The notes under the pieces: generated by a model
What the model was told of the DNA's origin: nothing
The model's input: the letters and a program-made list of their open reading frames with translations, nothing else
Databases searched by the model: none
Assembly: GCA_030672255.1 (NCBI GenBank)
Contig: DAOVGU010000148.1
Span: 1-11,499, forward strand
Length of the DNA stretch: 11,499 bases
Origin: a bacterium
GTDB taxonomy: Bacteria; Ratteibacteria; UBA8468
Direction: 5' to 3'
Program-made: the position numbers and the translations under genes
Shown: piece after piece, positions 11,415 to 11,499 of the stretch
Layout of the letters: each line of letters begins with the position of its first letter
Position numbering within the stretch: position 1 is the first letter of the stretch

Positions 11415-11499
11415 TCATTCTTCCGAGGTGACGCGGATAACCTCCTCTAAGGTTGTGATTCCTTTTTTAAAGTTTTCAAGAGCATTGTCCCGCAGGGTA
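11415..11499 (-). CDS. pilB: C-terminal end of PilB/GspE-type pilus extension ATPase (partial)
   Basis: Only the last 27 codons and the TGA stop are in the window; the gene continues beyond the right edge. The translation contains LRDNALENFKKGITTLEEVI followed by RVT, which is the characteristic C-terminus of PilB/GspE ATPases (L-R-x-x-A-L-x-K-x-x-x-G-I-T-T-x-E-E-V-x-R-V-T). PilB hydrolyses ATP in the cytoplasm to drive pilus extension through PilC. Its position just upstream of pilC on the same strand supports the call. The Walker motifs lie outside the window. Confidence 0.85.
   Translation of the reverse strand, partial: TLRDNALENFKKGITTLEEVIRVTSEE

Noticed and set aside
11393..11415. Terminator on the + strand (AATGACAC/GTGTCATT followed by Ts)
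   Set aside because: The stem is AT-rich and part of a repeat complex, and no gene is transcribed toward it from the left on the + strand. It cannot act as a normal terminator for pilB transcripts.

Overview
The window is a type IV pilus (T4P) locus from a diderm bacterium, with a short accessory region at its left end. The secretin PilQ implies an outer membrane. The pilin N-terminus (KGFTLVEIMIVVAIIALLAAI, continuing into IPNLLRARLNANEG), the AT-leaning genes and the many palindromic intergenic elements look like an uncultivated lineage such as Candidatus Omnitrophota. That assignment rests on recalled sequence style and is tentative.

Layout. (1) Bases 1-1326, + strand: a conserved protein of unknown function (DUF6946-like) and an SH3-like lipoprotein. 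(2) 1329-1931, + strand: a type II toxin-antitoxin pair, AbrB/MazE-type antitoxin and RelE-type toxin, with its own extended -10 promoter. (3) 2076-2894, + strand: an NfnA/SudB-like FAD/[2Fe-2S] subunit without its usual partner in this window. (4) 2910-7018, + strand: pilM-pilN-pilO-pilP-pilQ, the cytoplasmic-to-outer-membrane alignment complex and secretin. (5) A 13-bp bidirectional terminator at 7092-7129. (6) 7147-11499, - strand and converging on pilQ: reading in its own direction, the end of pilB, then pilC, three minor pilins (PilV-, PilW- and PilX-like) and the major pilin pilA with its own near-consensus promoter.

Together the genes cover the extension motor (PilB), platform (PilC), the PilM ring linked through PilN/PilO/PilP to the PilQ pore, a priming set of minor pilins and the fibre subunit. 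No prepilin peptidase (PilD), PilT or PilY1 is seen here.

The most notable part is not a gene but a set of small palindromic elements at expression-critical sites. Two copies of a three-way-junction element (1984-2031 and 7025-7076) differ by compensatory base changes. One of them lies in a stretch flanked by an 11/12-base direct repeat that appears to have pushed a good ribosome binding site away from the NfnA-like start codon. A different element with 19-bp inverted ends (9519-9658) lies in frame inside the PilW-like gene and lengthens its prepilin leader to 57 residues. A third type forms most of the pilin 5' UTR, and a fourth complex separates pilB from pilC. A 13-bp perfect hairpin separates pilN from pilO. 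There are no CRISPR arrays, tRNAs, rRNAs or transposase genes, and no gene-free stretch over 300 bases.
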